Below, one piece after another: positions 46,046 through 58,299 of a DNA stretch of 64,000 bases (the first letter of the stretch is position 1; each line of letters starts with the position of its first letter). Position numbers and translations under genes: made by a program. Source of the stretch: Bacidia rubella. Its lineage: Eukaryota; Ascomycota; Lecanoromycetes; Lecanorales; Ramalinaceae. Under the pieces are notes generated by a model. The model was not told where the DNA came from. It made no database searches and saw only the letters and a list, made by a program, of their open reading frames with translations. The stretch covers positions 806,001-870,000 of the forward strand of contig JAVTIF010000013.1 in NCBI GenBank assembly GCA_032158265.1, in the 5' to 3' direction.

Positions 46046-47801
46046 CTAAGCCGACGCCCAACCCCCAGCGACTTCCACCCACTCCGCCAGGCAGCTTCCG
46101 TGCTTTCCCTCCACATCGACAATATCAGTGTCACACTTGCATCTACACCCTACTCCGTTCTCCTTCACCGAGTCCCACGTTTCCCAGTACTCATCCTCTT
46201 TCATTCTCTCCTTCTCATCTGGTGTAGTCATTTCAAGGTAAGGGGGCCGAGCAAGCTGTCGATTGCCTGGCGCGTTTGCTGGGCAATGCTGAATAGTCGT
46301 ATGACGGTAGCCTATATCACGAAAGTAGTGAATGTCTTTGGGTGCTAACAACGCTCCCGCCGCGAGTGAGTGGATAGGCGCGTCTCCCCACTGCGTCCTT
46401 GTCAGTTGTGCACACCCTGCGTTCTGCTGGGGTCTGTCATACTCTCTCCATCCAGAAGCCACCACTCCGGTCCATCATGTCGAAGAAATCATTATACTCC
46501 TTGCTCCGAAACCAATCTAGCCTGGCAATTTCGAAATTGCTCCAGAAATGGCACATGTTGTAGGTCTCGCCTTCCATAGCGTCAGGGTCTACATCGGGTA
46601 AACCTCCTCGTCCTGGCTCGGTGTTTAAGATTTCCTCGGGTAACGCATCAGGATCTTCTGGTGCTTTCTCCTTAGGCGGTTGCCATTGTGGATCATCTTC
46701 GGGGAGAGAAGCGCCAGCTGGCATAGCGAACATCTCCCACAGGCCTTTCGATGTAATGTTGTGGATTCTCTTGAACGCTGAGGCGTACCGAAATATATTC
46801 GGCACCGTCTCCCGAAGTTCTTTGACAGCGATTGTAAAGCCATAGGTTTTGTTTGCTCTTTCCATGTTGATGAAAGGATCACTGTCAAGTTCAGCAACAA
46901 TGCTGATCTTCACCCGGGGCTTGGACATACTAGGTCACATCACAAAAATACTTGATATCTGGTTCAATCCTCCAGTACCAGTCGTACTTCTGCAGCAACT
47001 CATGTTTATAAAAAAACCTAGAGTTCGTCATGAGCTATGTATCGCGAGTGGAGGTTGAGTATTGTACCCTGAATAGAATCGGCACATGTGGTGGTAGCTC
47101 TCCATCCCGCCATACATAATCGCGGCATCCCCCTGCTTCCTTATGCCTTCTTTTGCAGCATCTAAATTGACCCAGTTAGGATAGCCCCACATGTCTGGGT
47201 CAATCTTTCCAAATTCCACGGTACCACTGGTGTGGTTCATAACGGTTTCCTTGAATGTCATGTTGAATTCACCGTCATTGAGGAAGACGTATGGGTAATT
47301 AAACCAGCGATTAAAGTGTCGCTCCATGGATTTAATTGATTGGACCACACCATTCAGCTCTTGATTGCGAGCAAGGACAACAAGCACAGCATTCGCCCTT
47401 GGACCCGTCGTTTCAGGTTCCAAACATCCGGTCACGAAGACCTTGTCATGCCTTTCACTGATTTTCCTGGATGAATGTCAGCTTCTTGACTATGATCAGA
47501 GTGGCGCAAATGGTCCCTCCTACCTTATGGCGGGTGGGGCGCCTGCAGGCATCATCAGACTTCCAGGTGCCGAGTTATGTTTTGCTACCAGTATTATGAT
47601 TAATATTATAACGATAAGAGGAAATAGAAGCACTATGCCAAGGGGCACAGATATCTTCGAGTTGCCCCTCAGTCTTATCCGCCTCTTGAAGAGCGATAAT
47701 CTAGGTACAAATCGCTCCTTCTCATTGGTAAGATCGTGCAAAGAAGGGAGGCTTGGTGATGAGGGGATGCGCTTTGTTAGATCTTGTACAATCCCCATCA
47801 T
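46046..47801 (-). CDS. GT15 alpha-1,2-mannosyltransferase, KTR/MNT family
   Basis: A 515-residue type II Golgi membrane protein from exons 47524..47801, 47068..47466, 46931..47017, 46443..46881 and 46046..46390. The signal anchor is at residues 51-73, preceded by a basic cytosolic tail. Splicing restores GAPPAIR|KISERHDKVF, YHHMCRFYSG|FFYKHELLQKYDWYWRIEPD and FCDVT|YDPFINMERANKTYGF. The hallmark KTR segments are YMCHFWSNFEIARLDWFRS-like (here YNMCHFWSNFEIARLDWFR), GGFWMERWGDAPIHS and HYFRDIGYRH. It transfers mannose from GDP-mannose to O- and N-linked glycans. The ~45-residue insert with PPKEKAPEDPDALP before the catalytic motif is longer than in yeast Kre2. Confidence 0.92.
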
Positions 47802-48391
47802 TGATGAGCCTAAGTCAGGGTGAGACTGGAAAAGATGACATGTGTGATACTGGGTGAGATAGAGCGTTATGAGCGTCCTAGAGGTCCTTCATGAATTGAC
47901 AAAGCTCCCGCATGAAGATTGTGGGTATGTAATACCCAGTCAAAGGATCGACCCGGAGAGATAACGAGCGACGCTGATGCGACAACCTCTGGTGACGTGT
48001 ACTACTATTTCGCGTGGTAATAGCTGCAAGTATGCGCAAGCGCGAGGGCCAGATGCTGCGATTCCTTCCTGTTCGCTCAAGCCAACATTAGGGTGATATA
48101 GGAGGCCGTGTCGTGTGGCGTTATGGTGAGGGTATTAGGAGCTCGAAGGGCGTTGTTGCTTTTGATAACACACTTGACGAGGAGGAAAACACCCAGGAGA
48201 TCGAACAACAGGCGACTCGTAAACTTAAGGCTGCGATTTGTTGATATTGCTTCATCTATGGGCGAACGAAGTCCATTGAAGATTCAGTTACTGCCAAGCT
48301 ACGCTGTTCCTAATCCGCTTTGGCTTTACTAGCGTAAACGGTGTCGGCTGGCTCAATGCCCTCTGTGTTCAGATGACGTTGCCTGCTCACG
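47802..48391. promoter_or_regulatory. divergent promoter of GT15 and DUF4604 genes
   Basis: 590 bp between divergent starts. No additional gene or strong motif seen. Confidence 0.45.
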
Positions 48392-48928
48392 ATGGCCTTC
48401 AACTCAAACACTCTTAGTTATGGTACGAGACGCCCAGCGAGCTGCCCGCCATAGTTGCTGACTGGATCAGACCCGAGAGAGCCTGCATTTATCCAGAGAC
48501 TGCGCAGGGAGGCTGGAAATAAAAGATCAGACCACAGTCAGGTCGTCAATAGCTCCCAAAGACGTGTAAAGTCCCATGATGAGGAGGACGGGCCAACCTA
48601 TGTGATTGAAGAGGGATCTGAAGCCATGGAAACGTTACTTCATGTGGAGCAGGAGAGCTCGCAAATCCTATCTACAAAGGTCGATGGATGCGCAGACAGC
48701 GGTCATCCCAAGAGCGCGCAGTCCTCAGACTCTGCCAAAGTGCCAATTCCTGATACACCTCAAAAGCCTGTCATGGCAATGGGATTCTCCAAAAAACGGA
48801 AAGCTGCTCGGACGATCCGAGCTGATGACGAACCCCCTAATGAATCAATAGCTTCGAATCCACGCATGAAGCCATCAAAAGCGAAGAAAAACAAACTTTC
48901 CTTCGCTGAAGATGTAGAGACGGCATAG
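48392..48928 (+). CDS. DUF4604 protein
   Basis: A 162-residue protein from exons 48392..48422 and 48471..48928. Splicing joins MAFNSNTLSY to DPREPAFIQRLRREAG, the DUF4604 N-terminal signature (LSYD...EPAFLRRLR). The remainder is hydrophilic and disordered, with a basic C-terminal patch (FSKKRKAARTIR and KPSKAKKNKLSF) that looks like a nuclear localisation signal. Function unknown; small nuclear or nucleolar proteins of this type occur across fungi and animals. The true start is hidden by the intron: the longest open frame would begin out of frame with the conserved LSY. Confidence 0.8.
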
Positions 48929-50770
48929 CACTTACGCCTTCAATGTTTCCGAAAGCAAGGTGCTCTCTGGAAGCTCGTTCTTTCCAACATGTCGATTCTT
49001 CGCCCGTTGAATGTATACTTGGTGGGACCGGTTTTGATATGCTCACTCAAAGCTGCTTTTCGCGCCCCTTTATGGTCCGCAAAACACAGTACTGTCACCT
49101 GCTGATGATGCTTGGTCTTGAGTCAGAGGTCGCTCACATGGCGTGAATCTGCTCAAGGTTTCATGAAGTCGACCTATCTCAATTTCGTCTACCGTTCAGA
49201 TGCACCACAGCTACCGCTTTGTTCCGCAACGAAGCAATGGCTCAACCGTTCTTTCATTAAGTGCATCAACCTGAAGCATCAGCACACCTAAGCATGAGGA
49301 CACGAGTCTAGGTTATCTGTCTCCCATCGAAGTCTCTCCATCGTTGTCTCCTTGTGCACTAATACCGTTCTATTCATACCTCCATACACTATCCATATGC
49401 CATTGATGCTGCGGCAGTCGTGCAAGAACTGAAACCGAGACGAGACAAATTGACCCGGATGGAGGCTCCCCGTACCTCCTTCAATGCGGATATCATGGCG
49501 TTAGCACAGCTCTTAAGAGCGAGGAAACATTAGGTTTCCAGGGCGAGCGCCAAATCGACCGATCATCAATTCCACATGGTGAACATGACGTGAGTAACGA
49601 GTCCAATGTCGTTGCAGATACTTCTTGTTGAGACGTTAAAACATGCATAAGGCATTGTTCCGGCGTGTAGAGCAAACCGCTATTTTTGATAGACCTCATG
49701 GTGCGGTCTCCCAATGGAAAGGTCTGGACATGAGGTCCAGCCGGGTCCCCAAAGGTCAACCCCTAGGGGTACTACCTAAAGCCGCCTCCATGACCTGGTC
49801 GATACGAGTCCGTCGCGATCGGGTATGCTCTTACGGCTGCCAACTCAGCCCAGCGTTCGCGTGGGCCCCGACATCGACTTCGAAATATCGTTCTTACCAT
49901 AATATGCCCAGAAAGAGGCTAAGTATTGGGGCCTTGTTTCTCATGTTGAATAGCATCTATTGCTATTATTCAGAAAGACTTCAAGTGGATAGCAGCGACG
50001 ACAACAGCAATGAAATAGTAGGTTAAAGTACTTCTCAAGCGATGTGTTATGATATTCGGATACTGCGCCACACTATCAATACCACGTATATTGCAGGCCT
50101 CGTATATCATGAGCCATCCCTTCCGGGTCCTCCCTCACAAATTACAAAAATAGGTACATGAATCTATCAAATCATCGATCACCAGGACAGAAAAACGAAT
50201 AAGGAGTGCTACCGGGTACTCTCCTTTCCGGATGTGTTGTTCATCAAAGATTGCAATGTCAATAAGCCTCCTTCGCATAGGTTCCACTTTTCAAGTTTTC
50301 AGAAGAGTTATATTGCTATTCGATTTTCGGTACTAAGATGAGCGAATGTCTGCTACCGAAGTCGCTTTCCCGCCGTTGAGTCCCATGTACGAACTATTGA
50401 TAGGAGCGTTTAGAGCGGTATAACAGTCTTGGAAATGATCGTTTAAGTGCAGTGTCTCCATCAGCGCGTGGGGTCTGCCATTCCTGATGCTGAAGGCTCA
50501 TGGTGAGTCTCAGAAGCTGCACACAACCTACATCATTCCACTATCACAAGGAGACAAGGCTTGTTTGCTTCTTCGCCCTCAAGCCACAGTAAGATTTTGA
50601 AGACGACTGGGGACAGCAAGGCTGCCACGGTGAGATACGCCTGCCGTTAATCTATTTTGCGATCTCGAGTAATATGATCAGTCAGTAGCATTTCTGGAGT
50701 TTCATAAACGAGAACACTCGAGAATATGAGCCGCCTTATTCACCACCACAAAGAATGCAATAGTGAGGTT
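48929..50770. other. gene-free transition zone before the AT-rich block
   Basis: 1.8 kb of ordinary base composition without a recognised gene. ORFs such as 49493-49759 (minus) and 49643-50026 (plus) overlap each other and match no family I know. No tRNA or rRNA was found. It ends where base composition drops abruptly. Confidence 0.5.
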
Positions 50771-51441
50771 CAGCCACTAAATTTACTCACTAAAAATTAC
50801 TCGCTTATTCAGCTTTTAGTCAGCTACTAAACCTCTTTAGGCAATATAGCGGAGTACTTTGTATCTTCTATTTTTAACAACTAAATCTATATTTACAACT
50901 ATTATTATTTTTACTATTAATAATAATAGCTATAGCTTTATTAGAAAGCAAAGAAATTATTTTATTAATTGCTATTTATTTTTTAAGATAAAATTCAGGC
51001 TTTTTCCTATTTTTACTATAATATAAATACCTTTTTTTAGTTAAATATTCTTAATTTTTTTTTAACTTAAATTAGATTTTTCTAATAAAAATAAAATATA
51101 TATTTAAGTTTATTAAGCTAAAAATTAAAGTTCTTTTATAATATTTCAAGCTTAATATTATTATTTAGTATAAATACTATATTTTTAGTTCTGAGTTTAT
51201 TTTTTATTTTTTATTTTATAAATTAAACTACTTTATTCTTATTCTAATTATAATTTTATTGCTATTTTTAAATAAAACTATATATATTTTTTATATCTAT
51301 TTAATAATATACTAAAGTATTTGAAAAAGTATTATAATTAGTTTTAAATAGTATTTAACAATTATTTATAACCGAATTAAATATTATATAAAAATATTAA
51401 ATAGTATATTAATTACTATAGAAAAAATATAAGATAAATAT

Positions 51442-51598
51442 TGTTACAGTTCAGCTGGTTATTAGATAGTTAGTTATCGGATGCTTGGCAACTAATTGTA
51501 TATAATCATTTTCAGTTTATTAGATATAAATCAATCCATTCACTACTAATCAAACGTTATAATTCTGTCCTTTGTTCTTTTAACCGCGATTCGTTGCA
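51442..51598. mobile_element. 157 bp solo LTR with AATAT target duplication
   Basis: A less AT-rich island starting TGTTACAG and ending GTTGCA, flanked on both sides by AATAT (51437-51441 and 51599-51603). TG...CA ends and a 5 bp duplication are the mark of a retroviral-type LTR. The short length suggests a Ty1/copia-type family, but no internal region is present to test it. AATAT is a weak duplication in AT-rich DNA, so the boundaries carry most of the evidence. Confidence 0.6.
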
Positions 51599-52075
51599 AA
51601 TATTCTTTAATAATATATTTAAACCAATAACAAAGTCTAATAAAAAGTAATACTATTATTATTTAGTATATAAAAAGTTTTATAATATAACTTAGTTAAA
51701 TTTTTTTTATTTAAATAATTTTATTACTAGTAGCTATAGTTCTTATAAAAATAAAGTTAATAATATTATTATATTAAAGTATATTAGATTTTAAAGCTAA
51801 TTATAGAAGCTATTTACAAAATGATATATTTATTACCTTTTTAGTAATAAAATATATAGCGAATAGAATTATTTTATTATTTTTTATAAAAGCAATATTA
51901 TAAAACAATAAGATTTTTTTAATATAATAATAGTAAAAAACTATATTTATATTGAATATAATTTTAGAATAATTAATAGCTATTAACTAGTTAATAATAT
52001 AAAATTTTAACTTAAATAAAAACTATAGCTAATTAATAATATATATACACTTCGGACTAGATTGGTTTAACCTAG

Positions 52076-52461
52076 TGTTACGCCCTAGGCTGCATAGGGC
52101 TGCTCGGCGACAAAAGGATAGGCTTTAGATTAGTTCGGTAAATGAACTAACCACAGCCCGCTCGCGGATTTCGCGGTATTTGCTAGGTTGCTATTTACGA
52201 GCAGCGCAAGTAGTACGAGCATTACGAGCATTTATTAAATATATAAATATCGCTTTTTTTTATTTTAGATAAATCTGCTTTTTAGTAGTTAATATATTTA
52301 TTATTAAATACCCCTAATAAAACTTTTTAAAATAAATTATATATTTTTTTTATAATTAAACCAATATACTGTACTCTATTATAATTACATATAAAGTTTA
52401 TTATTATTTGCTAAGTAAACTTTATTGTTTTACGGCTATTGTAAATCAAACAACTATTATA
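52076..52461 (+). repeat. 5' LTR of the 3.4 kb element
   Basis: Starts TGTTACGCCC and ends ATTATA, the mutated form of GTTACA kept in the copy at 58740-59124. It aligns along its full length with the other two copies; differences are mainly transitions. Confidence 0.8.
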
Positions 52462-53167
52462 CTTTAATTACTCGTTAAATATGAATGCAATCTCGTTAAC
52501 GTCTAAGTCTATAAGAAATATAGACTTAATTAAGATAGTTATCCCGGATAATTTTAAAAAAAAACGTAATATCTTAAATAAATAGATTATATAAATTAAA
52601 CTATATATTAAAATGTATATTATTTAATTCTTAAACGAATTAGTTAAAATAATATTTATTATATTTTACCTAGCTAGAGTAGCTTTTAATTAAATAATAT
52701 TTTATTTAGAAAACTTTATAAGAAATAAAAAATCTTAATAGGATAATAAAACAAATTAAATGTTCTATTTATTTGATAATTTTATTATATATATTAAAAT
52801 AGTATTTAAAGAAATTAATAAAGAAAAAGCGAATAAAAGAAAGTTATAGAATTTAAAATAGAAGTCTTTAATATTAATATATATTGCGATATTTAAAATA
52901 CTTGCTTATAAAATTAAATAAAATAACTCTATATTTATAGTACTATTCTATTAAAAATTGTATAATAAAATAAAAAATATAATAATAGCTATTAAAAAAC
53001 TTATAACTTTAGAAGATATAGTCGAATTAGCAATTAAGATTAATAATTAATAATAAAAAAGATATTTAGACAAATAAGTTAAAAATAAAAAATTGATATA
53101 AAAGAATCAATTTACAGGAGATTTAATAGAAATTGATATTTCTAAAAAAAGACTATAAACTAGAATA

Positions 53168-53209
53168 TACTATTTTTATAATAAACTAGGATACGTTAAG
53201 AGAAATTGC
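53168..53209 (+). pseudogene. degraded gag zinc knuckle (YX2YX4YX4C)
   Basis: The frame reads IYYFYNKLGYVKRNCPKK. The first two Cys and the His of a CCHC knuckle have become Tyr through single transitions and the last Cys survives. This identifies the interior as gag and sets the plus orientation. Confidence 0.65.
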
Positions 53210-55083
53210 CCTAAAAAGGTAATAGAAATATTAGAATAGTAGATTAAGATATCTAAAAAACGAGAAACAAACAATATAAACAACTACGCTAAATTAATAT
53301 AAATTGTTTGCTATAATAATAATTGCCTAGTATATATTTCGGAGAAATAGGAAAATAGTACCTAAAGAGACCACGAAAAAAAACAAGATTAATTTAAGAA
53401 ACTAAGAATCTAATATTTTTTTTTAAAACCGAAAAACTATTAAATATAGCAATAAAATTGAAAATTAAAGAAAAATAGATAATAGCATTAGTAATAAAAG
53501 AAGAAAAAAACAAGACAATAACGGAATTAGTCGAGAAAATACTAGGTTTTTTGTAATTAATAAATAATAATATATTGGTTATAAATTGTAATAACAATTT
53601 CGTATTAAAAGATATTAATATTGAAATTAAATATAGACTAATTAATATAATATTATTTAAAATTATATAAAGTATTAGAGAATATATAATACTTAGTAAA
53701 CAATAAAGAAAAATATAAATACTCCGGAGATAAAGGATAAAGACATTTAATATATATACCTTGAACCTTAGATTATTAATATTTTAGTTTATAGGAACTT
53801 TATAAATAATCTAGAAAATAATAATTAAATAAAATAAATAGATATTATTGAACTTAATAAGAAATTCAAAATATTAGAAGATTTAATAGATACGAAACTA
53901 TAAAAGCTTTTCGAAAAAAGCTAAATTAAATTAGCTAAAGGATATATAAAAGATTCTAAAGAAATTAAGAAAGTCTAAAAGACCTACATTTTATATTTAA
54001 CGAAAAGAAACTTTTTAGTTTTTTCTGACGAAGATTTAGTTAATAATTTAGATAATTAAAGGTTATTTTTTAATTTAGTTTAAAGCGCTTAATAGTTTTT
54101 AATATTATATTTTAATAATAGTTTTTAAAATAATAATAGGTTTTTAACGCCTAGCTCTTTATTATAGAATAAAGAAGTTAATAATAAAATACAAAAGAAC
54201 GAATTTAAAATAAGAACTAAAAATAATTAAAAAAACAACAATATAAATAAGAATAAATTCTCACCTTAGAAGTAGTTAATTTCGGATTAAGAGCTAGACT
54301 TAAATTGCTACTTTTTTTAGAATTTTTAGATAGGTATTCTAAAAAATAAAAAAAGCGTTTTAAGAATTAATACTAAAAAAAGTATTAAAATCGAAATTAA
54401 TTTCGGTAATAAGCCGGTTAATTTCCTTAAATAATATTATCAGGAAATTATTATTAAACAATGTTATAGAATTTATAGTTCTATTAATAGTATTGATACT
54501 AAAAGATTCGAGCTTTTTTAGTTTTTTTATTATTTTAATTTTTTATTTAATATAGTTATTTTTATACTTATCTAGGCTATAATATATTTCAAATAATCGC
54601 TTTTGTTTTATAAAAAAAGAAAGTATATAATAATAACAGGTTACGACTTTATTATATTTAAGATTATATTAAACGCTAATAGCCTCAATTTTAGAGCGAA
54701 TTTTTTTCTTTTTGTTTTAAAGTTTTTCCTTTGAAAATAAAAGTTAGTAAAAAAAAAAAAAAAGATAAAAAATTTAAATAAATAAATATACGAATTCGGA
54801 TAGGAAGATATTATATCGCTTAGGATAGCTAAACTAAATATATTCTCTATAAATATCTTAGTTTTCAACAATATAATATTTTTTAGAAAAATTATAAGAG
54901 CAATAAAAGCAAAAAAAAAAAAATATTTTAACTTTTTTACTAAATAATTTAAAAAACTCAAAAACGACGTTAATAATTTAAAGAAAATATAATTAATAAT
55001 AAAAATAAAGAAAATGCAAAGTTTTTATAATTAAATCCAGCGCTATAACATTTTCAGTTAAAAAAGTAATATAAAAAAGATAC

Positions 55084-55469
55084 TATTACGCCCTAAACTA
55101 TATAAGACTGTTCGGCGACAAAAAAACGGACTTTAGATTAGTTCGGTAAATAAATTAATTATAGCTTGTTTATAGATTTCGTAGTATTTACTAAGTTACT
55201 ACCTACGAGCAACGCGAGCGATATAAGTATTATAAGCACTTATTAATAATATAAATGTCGCTCTTTTTTATTTTAAATAGATCCGCTTTTTAATAGTTAA
55301 TATATTTATTATTAAATATCCTTAATAGAACTTTTCAAAATAAATTGTATACTTCCTTTATAGCTAAGCCGATATACCGCGCTCCGCTATAATCACGCAC
55401 GAGGCTCGTCATTACCTGCTAAGTGAACCCTACCGTTCCACGGCTATTGCAAGGCAAACGACCATTATA
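55084..55469 (+). repeat. 3' LTR of the 3.4 kb element
   Basis: Direct repeat of the 5' LTR; its first dinucleotide TG is mutated to TA. It is followed directly by the CCTAG duplication. Confidence 0.8.
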
Positions 55470-57594
55470 CCTAGCTAGGTCGGTTTAAACTAACCTAGCT
55501 AGGTTAAGTTAAAAGACTTTCTAGTCCGATTTAACCTAACTTACTATTTTCTAGGCTAAATTTAATATTATTTTTAGTATTATTTTAGTATAATTTAAGT
55601 ATAATTTTAATATAATTTTTTTTGGGAAAAAAAATCTTTTAATTAATAGAAAGATTAATACAAAAATTCAAAAAAAAACTTCCTAGTTCAACTATAATAC
55701 CTAGTATAATAAACCGGCTATCAAAACCGTTTTTTATAAAAACCCTTAGGAATCAAAAGCTAGATATAAAAAATAACAAGATTAGGATATAAAACTAGCT
55801 CTAGGATTATATATAAATAAATAGGGATTTTTATATTTTAATAGTAAGAATTAGTTTTATTTTAATATATTAATCTTTTTACTATATTGCTAGTCTTTTT
55901 ATAGAAAATTTATAGATTAACATTTATATTTATATTCTATATTGTATTTACTTATTATAGTTTTAATTTTTTTTTAATAATATAATTTATTATATAATTA
56001 AAAAATATAAACAAATTAAAATAAATTACTACTATATTAGCTAAGTAAACTATTATAGCTTTATTATTATTAAATTAATAATATCTAGTTATTTTTATAG
56101 TAATATTTAATTTAATAATATTAATAACTTTATTGCTTAGTATATAAAAGAATATTAGTAGTATACTTTTAAAGCTTTTTTAAAATATTAATATTTTTTA
56201 ATAAATATAAAATATAGCTACTACTATAGCTAGTAATAATAAATATATATTAAAAACATTTTTTAAAAGCTTTTTAAAATTTTATTAAAGCTCTATTATT
56301 ATATTATAAAATACTTTATAATAAAAAAAAAATATTTAAACAAGAATATAATTATTTATTTAAAAAGCTTATAAATATAAAAATATAAAGAAATCTATAT
56401 AAAATATAAAAACTATATTAGCTAAAGCGTATTTATAATAATATTAATATTATATAAAGTGTTATAGCTTTTAGCTATAATAATTGTTATTATTATTTTA
56501 TTCTTTTTAAAGTATATTTACTAATATTAAATTATCTACTTAAGTATTAAAATATATTTAGAATAATACTAGAATATTAAAATTATTAAAAGTATTATTA
56601 AAATATATTAAGCTAGTACTATAAATATTTTTTCTTTTAAATAAAGTTAATAAAGACTTTTTGGATTAAAATAATTATAGCTTCTTAGATAATAAAAGCA
56701 ATTAATTATAACAATTGCCTTATTTTTTTAATTATTATTATTCTTTAAATAAATATAGTATAAATAGCGATAAGACTATTAATAATACTATTAATAAATT
56801 ATTATAATTACTTTTTTCTTTAGATTACTTATTAAAGTTAGCTTGAATTAATTATATTTTAATAGTTTTTATAGGTATAAAGCCTAAAAAACTGTATTTA
56901 TATAAAGGAGATTTCTCTTTTTAGCAATATACTATATAAGTTATAGAAGCTAATAATAAGTTTATTTTAGTTAATAGCTAATTTATATATAATAAAAATA
57001 AAATCTTATTTGCTAGCTTATTATTATAAGATATATTTTTATATTATTAAATAATAAAATTAAAAAAATATAGTATTTAAATAAATTAAAAGCAATAGTA
57101 TAATTTTTTTTAATAATAATATTAAATAAAAAAAGCTATAATATAGTAATAATATTAAAATATATAATTGTTAAATAAAATCTAAAGCAATTAGCTATAG
57201 ATTTCTATAGTTATATAATAATATTAAAAAATTAAATTCTATAACTTTTATATAAATAGTTAGTTTTAAACTATATTTAAAGACTAAAAAGTAATTTTAT
57301 ATACAAAGCCTTTTATATTATAGTAAAGTAACTATACTTTTAGTTTTAAAATAAAATTAGATTAATTAAACTATTTATATTAAAAGTATAAATTATATTT
57401 TTAATTGTAATAATAAATATACTACTATAGATATAGAATAAAATAAATTATATATATAAAAATAAATTAAAGAAAAAAATAAATCTAAAAAGTATAAATA
57501 TAATATTTTAAATTATTTTTAAAAGTCTAGTAAAATATTTTTAAAGTATAAATTTAGCTTAAAACTAAAAAGCAATAATAATTCCAATATTTTT

Positions 57595-57636
57595 TATTAT
57601 AAATATAATAATAAAAAGTATAAAGCCTTAAAATAT
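57595..57636 (+). pseudogene. gag zinc knuckle fully converted to tyrosines
   Basis: The frame reads Y-X2-Y-X4-Y-X4-Y (YYKYNNKKYKALKY), exactly the CCHC spacing with all four ligands changed to Tyr, as G-to-A in TGT/TGC and C-to-T in CAT/CAC would give. Confidence 0.5.
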
Positions 57637-58299
57637 TATATTAAAGCAAATTCTAAAAAAATTAAATAGTAAAAAAAAAAGTATAGCAATTTTTTAAAAG
57701 TTAATACTATAAAAATAAAAAATAATAAAAAAAAGTTTTAAGTATAAAAGATTTTTTAGAAAAAGGAATAATCGCTTTTTAAAGTATAAAGTTTAAAGTA
57801 GATATTAAGTTATAAAAAAAGGTAGTATAAAGTAATAGTTTTTTTTAATAATAATTTTAATATTAATATAATTTAGAATTATATAGTAAAAGTATTAAGT
57901 TTTAAATTAATATTAAATATAAAGCTTTTAAAAGTAAATATATTTAATAAAGCTAAAATGTATTATAATATAATATATAATATTATCTAAACTAAAGTTA
58001 ATTTATAGCAATAATAACGGATTTTTATAATTTGCTATTATATTTATAAATAAATAAATTATAATATTTTAATAAATAAGCTAAAATTAAATATCTATAA
58101 TATTATTAAATTTTATAGGTTTTAAAAATAGTAATACTAGATTTATATAGATTAATTTATTCTTAATAAACTAAGTTTATTTATATAAAAGCTTAAATAT
58201 TAAATATATATATATACTATTATAATTACTACTATAGACTTAGTTAAATTAGAGAATAAACGTAAAATTATTTTTTTATTATAGATCAAAAACTTTAAT

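Larger units (their letters stand above)
52076..55469 (+). mobile_element. 3.4 kb LTR retrotransposon, gag remnant only, with CCTAG target duplication
   Basis: Two ~386 bp LTRs (52076-52461 and 55084-55469) in direct orientation bound a 2.6 kb interior. The flanks are CCTAG on both sides (52071-52075 and 55470-55474), which proves a single insertion. Orientation follows a degraded gag zinc knuckle at 53168-53209, CX2CX4HX4C mutated to YX2YX4YX4C. An A-rich purine run precedes the 3' LTR. No RT or integrase motif was found inside, so it is either non-autonomous or internally deleted. All frames have many stops. A third copy of the LTR is the solo LTR at 58740. Confidence 0.8.
52052..55529. repeat. 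~79 bp near-palindromic element split by an LTR retrotransposon
   Basis: Left part 52052-52075 and right part 55475-55529. Outer arms TCGGACTAGA (52052-52061) and its exact inverse (55520-55529) enclose inner arms sharing 15 bp (TTAACCTAGCTAGGT and inverse) around a short centre. The halves are separated only by the LTR element and its CCTAG duplication, so the palindrome was the insertion target. It may be a small foldback or MITE. Confidence 0.55.

Noticed and set aside
49493..50026. Overlapping ORFs in the transition zone
   Set aside because: They oppose each other, have no family resemblance and no supporting splice pattern.
53394..54961. Minus-strand ORFs of 67 and 106 codons in the AT-rich block
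   Set aside because: Their Phe/Ile/Asn-rich composition is what A/T runs give by chance; they lie antisense inside the LTR element.
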